NCBI GenBank assembly: GCA_025924515.1
Contig: JAICIE010000025.1
Span: forward strand, 1 to 34,369
Length of the DNA stretch: 34,369 nucleotides
Source of the DNA: Jatrophihabitans sp.
GTDB taxonomy: Bacteria > Actinomycetota > Actinomycetes > Mycobacteriales > Jatrophihabitantaceae
Reading direction: 5' to 3'
This document shows positions 34,338 through 34,369 of this stretch, one piece after another; the first letter of the stretch is position 1; every line of letters begins with the position of its first letter. The notes below the pieces were generated by a model. The model was given only the letters and a program-made list of their open reading frames with translations. It did no database searches and was not told the DNA's origin. The translations under genes and the position numbers were made by a program.

Positions 34338-34369
34338 GGTTAAAGAGACGGGTGGGGGTGCCCAGAACG
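34338..34369. repeat. Degraded, truncated third copy of the palindromic element
   Basis: AAGAGACGG at 34343-34351 and the following TGCC-A-ACG pattern align with the left half of copies 1 and 2, with several substitutions and one gap. The window ends inside it, so its right arm cannot be seen. Surrounding homopolymers raise the possibility of sequence errors. Confidence 0.45.

Larger units (their letters stand above)
33778..34369. other. Gene-free, repeat-filled region after ftsQ
   Basis: I find no credible coding sequence here. The open frames are short, Arg-rich and built on the repeats. The stretch holds a tandem array of about 21-bp units, two 56-bp palindromic elements, a degraded third, and extra copies of the 21-bp unit between them. 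The 13-mer AACCGGCCGGTCG recurs at 33841, 34054 and 34258. The last 70 bases contain C7G7 (34301-34314) and other homopolymers. An ftsZ promoter could be hidden downstream of the window. Confidence 0.8.

Noticed and set aside
34095-34343. Short open frames on both strands near the window end
   Set aside because: They are Arg/Pro-rich, overlap the repeat elements and have no ribosome sites, so they are not treated as genes.

Overview
This window is chromosomal DNA of a very GC-rich actinobacterium. The evidence is an actinobacterial-type glgP, a DUF3040 protein, a SAV_6107-type HEPN protein, a MoxR/DUF58/TgpA trio beside the division and cell wall (dcw) cluster, many GTG starts and 4-base stop/start overlaps. 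MurE carries DNPR, the signature of meso-diaminopimelate-adding enzymes, so the wall is probably of the mDAP type. I cannot fix the genus; Frankiales/Geodermatophilales-like is a guess.

Layout. (1) 1-3955, + strand: a 5'-truncated alpha-glucan phosphorylase, metF, and a CDP-alcohol phosphatidyltransferase-like membrane protein. (2) 3880-6394, - strand: a coupled trio reading GNAT acetyltransferase, CruF-type carotenoid protein, GT2 glycosyltransferase. (3) A small + strand membrane protein (6435-6767). (4) 6736-9797, - strand: an assimilatory sulfur operon. It begins with a 28-codon leader peptide ending Cys-Cys-stop (not obvious as an ORF because of its size), then sulfite reductase, APS reductase and a YbaK-type tRNA deacylase. 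Siroheme synthase cysG diverges from it at 9881. (5) 11181-13763, + strand: a perfect LexA/SOS box followed by a HEPN protein, a SAM methyltransferase and DNA polymerase IV. (6) A DUF3040 protein, then two strong hairpins. (7) 14476-19296, - strand: moxR, DUF58 and tgpA. (8) 19343-33777, + strand: the dcw cluster mraZ-rsmH-ftsL-ftsI-murE-murF-mraY-murD-ftsW-murG-murC-ftsQ. It has a recognisable promoter overlapped by three MraZ boxes, and an almost unbroken chain of overlapping genes from rsmH to ftsQ. (9) 33778-34369: no gene, but a cluster of tandem 21-bp repeats and a 56-bp palindromic element in two good copies plus one degraded copy at the window edge. ftsZ, expected next, is not reached.

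How the genes work together. NirA (sulfite to sulfide), CysH (APS to sulfite) and CysG (siroheme for NirA) form one sulfur-assimilation module. The leader peptide suggests cysteine-responsive control, and YbaK may clear Cys mischarged on tRNA-Pro. The dcw genes make lipid II and assemble the septal synthase FtsW-FtsI with FtsL and FtsQ. I found no CRISPR array, tRNA, rRNA, transposase or prophage gene. The most rewarding non-coding signals are the cysteine leader, the SOS box, the MraZ operator and the repeat cluster after ftsQ.
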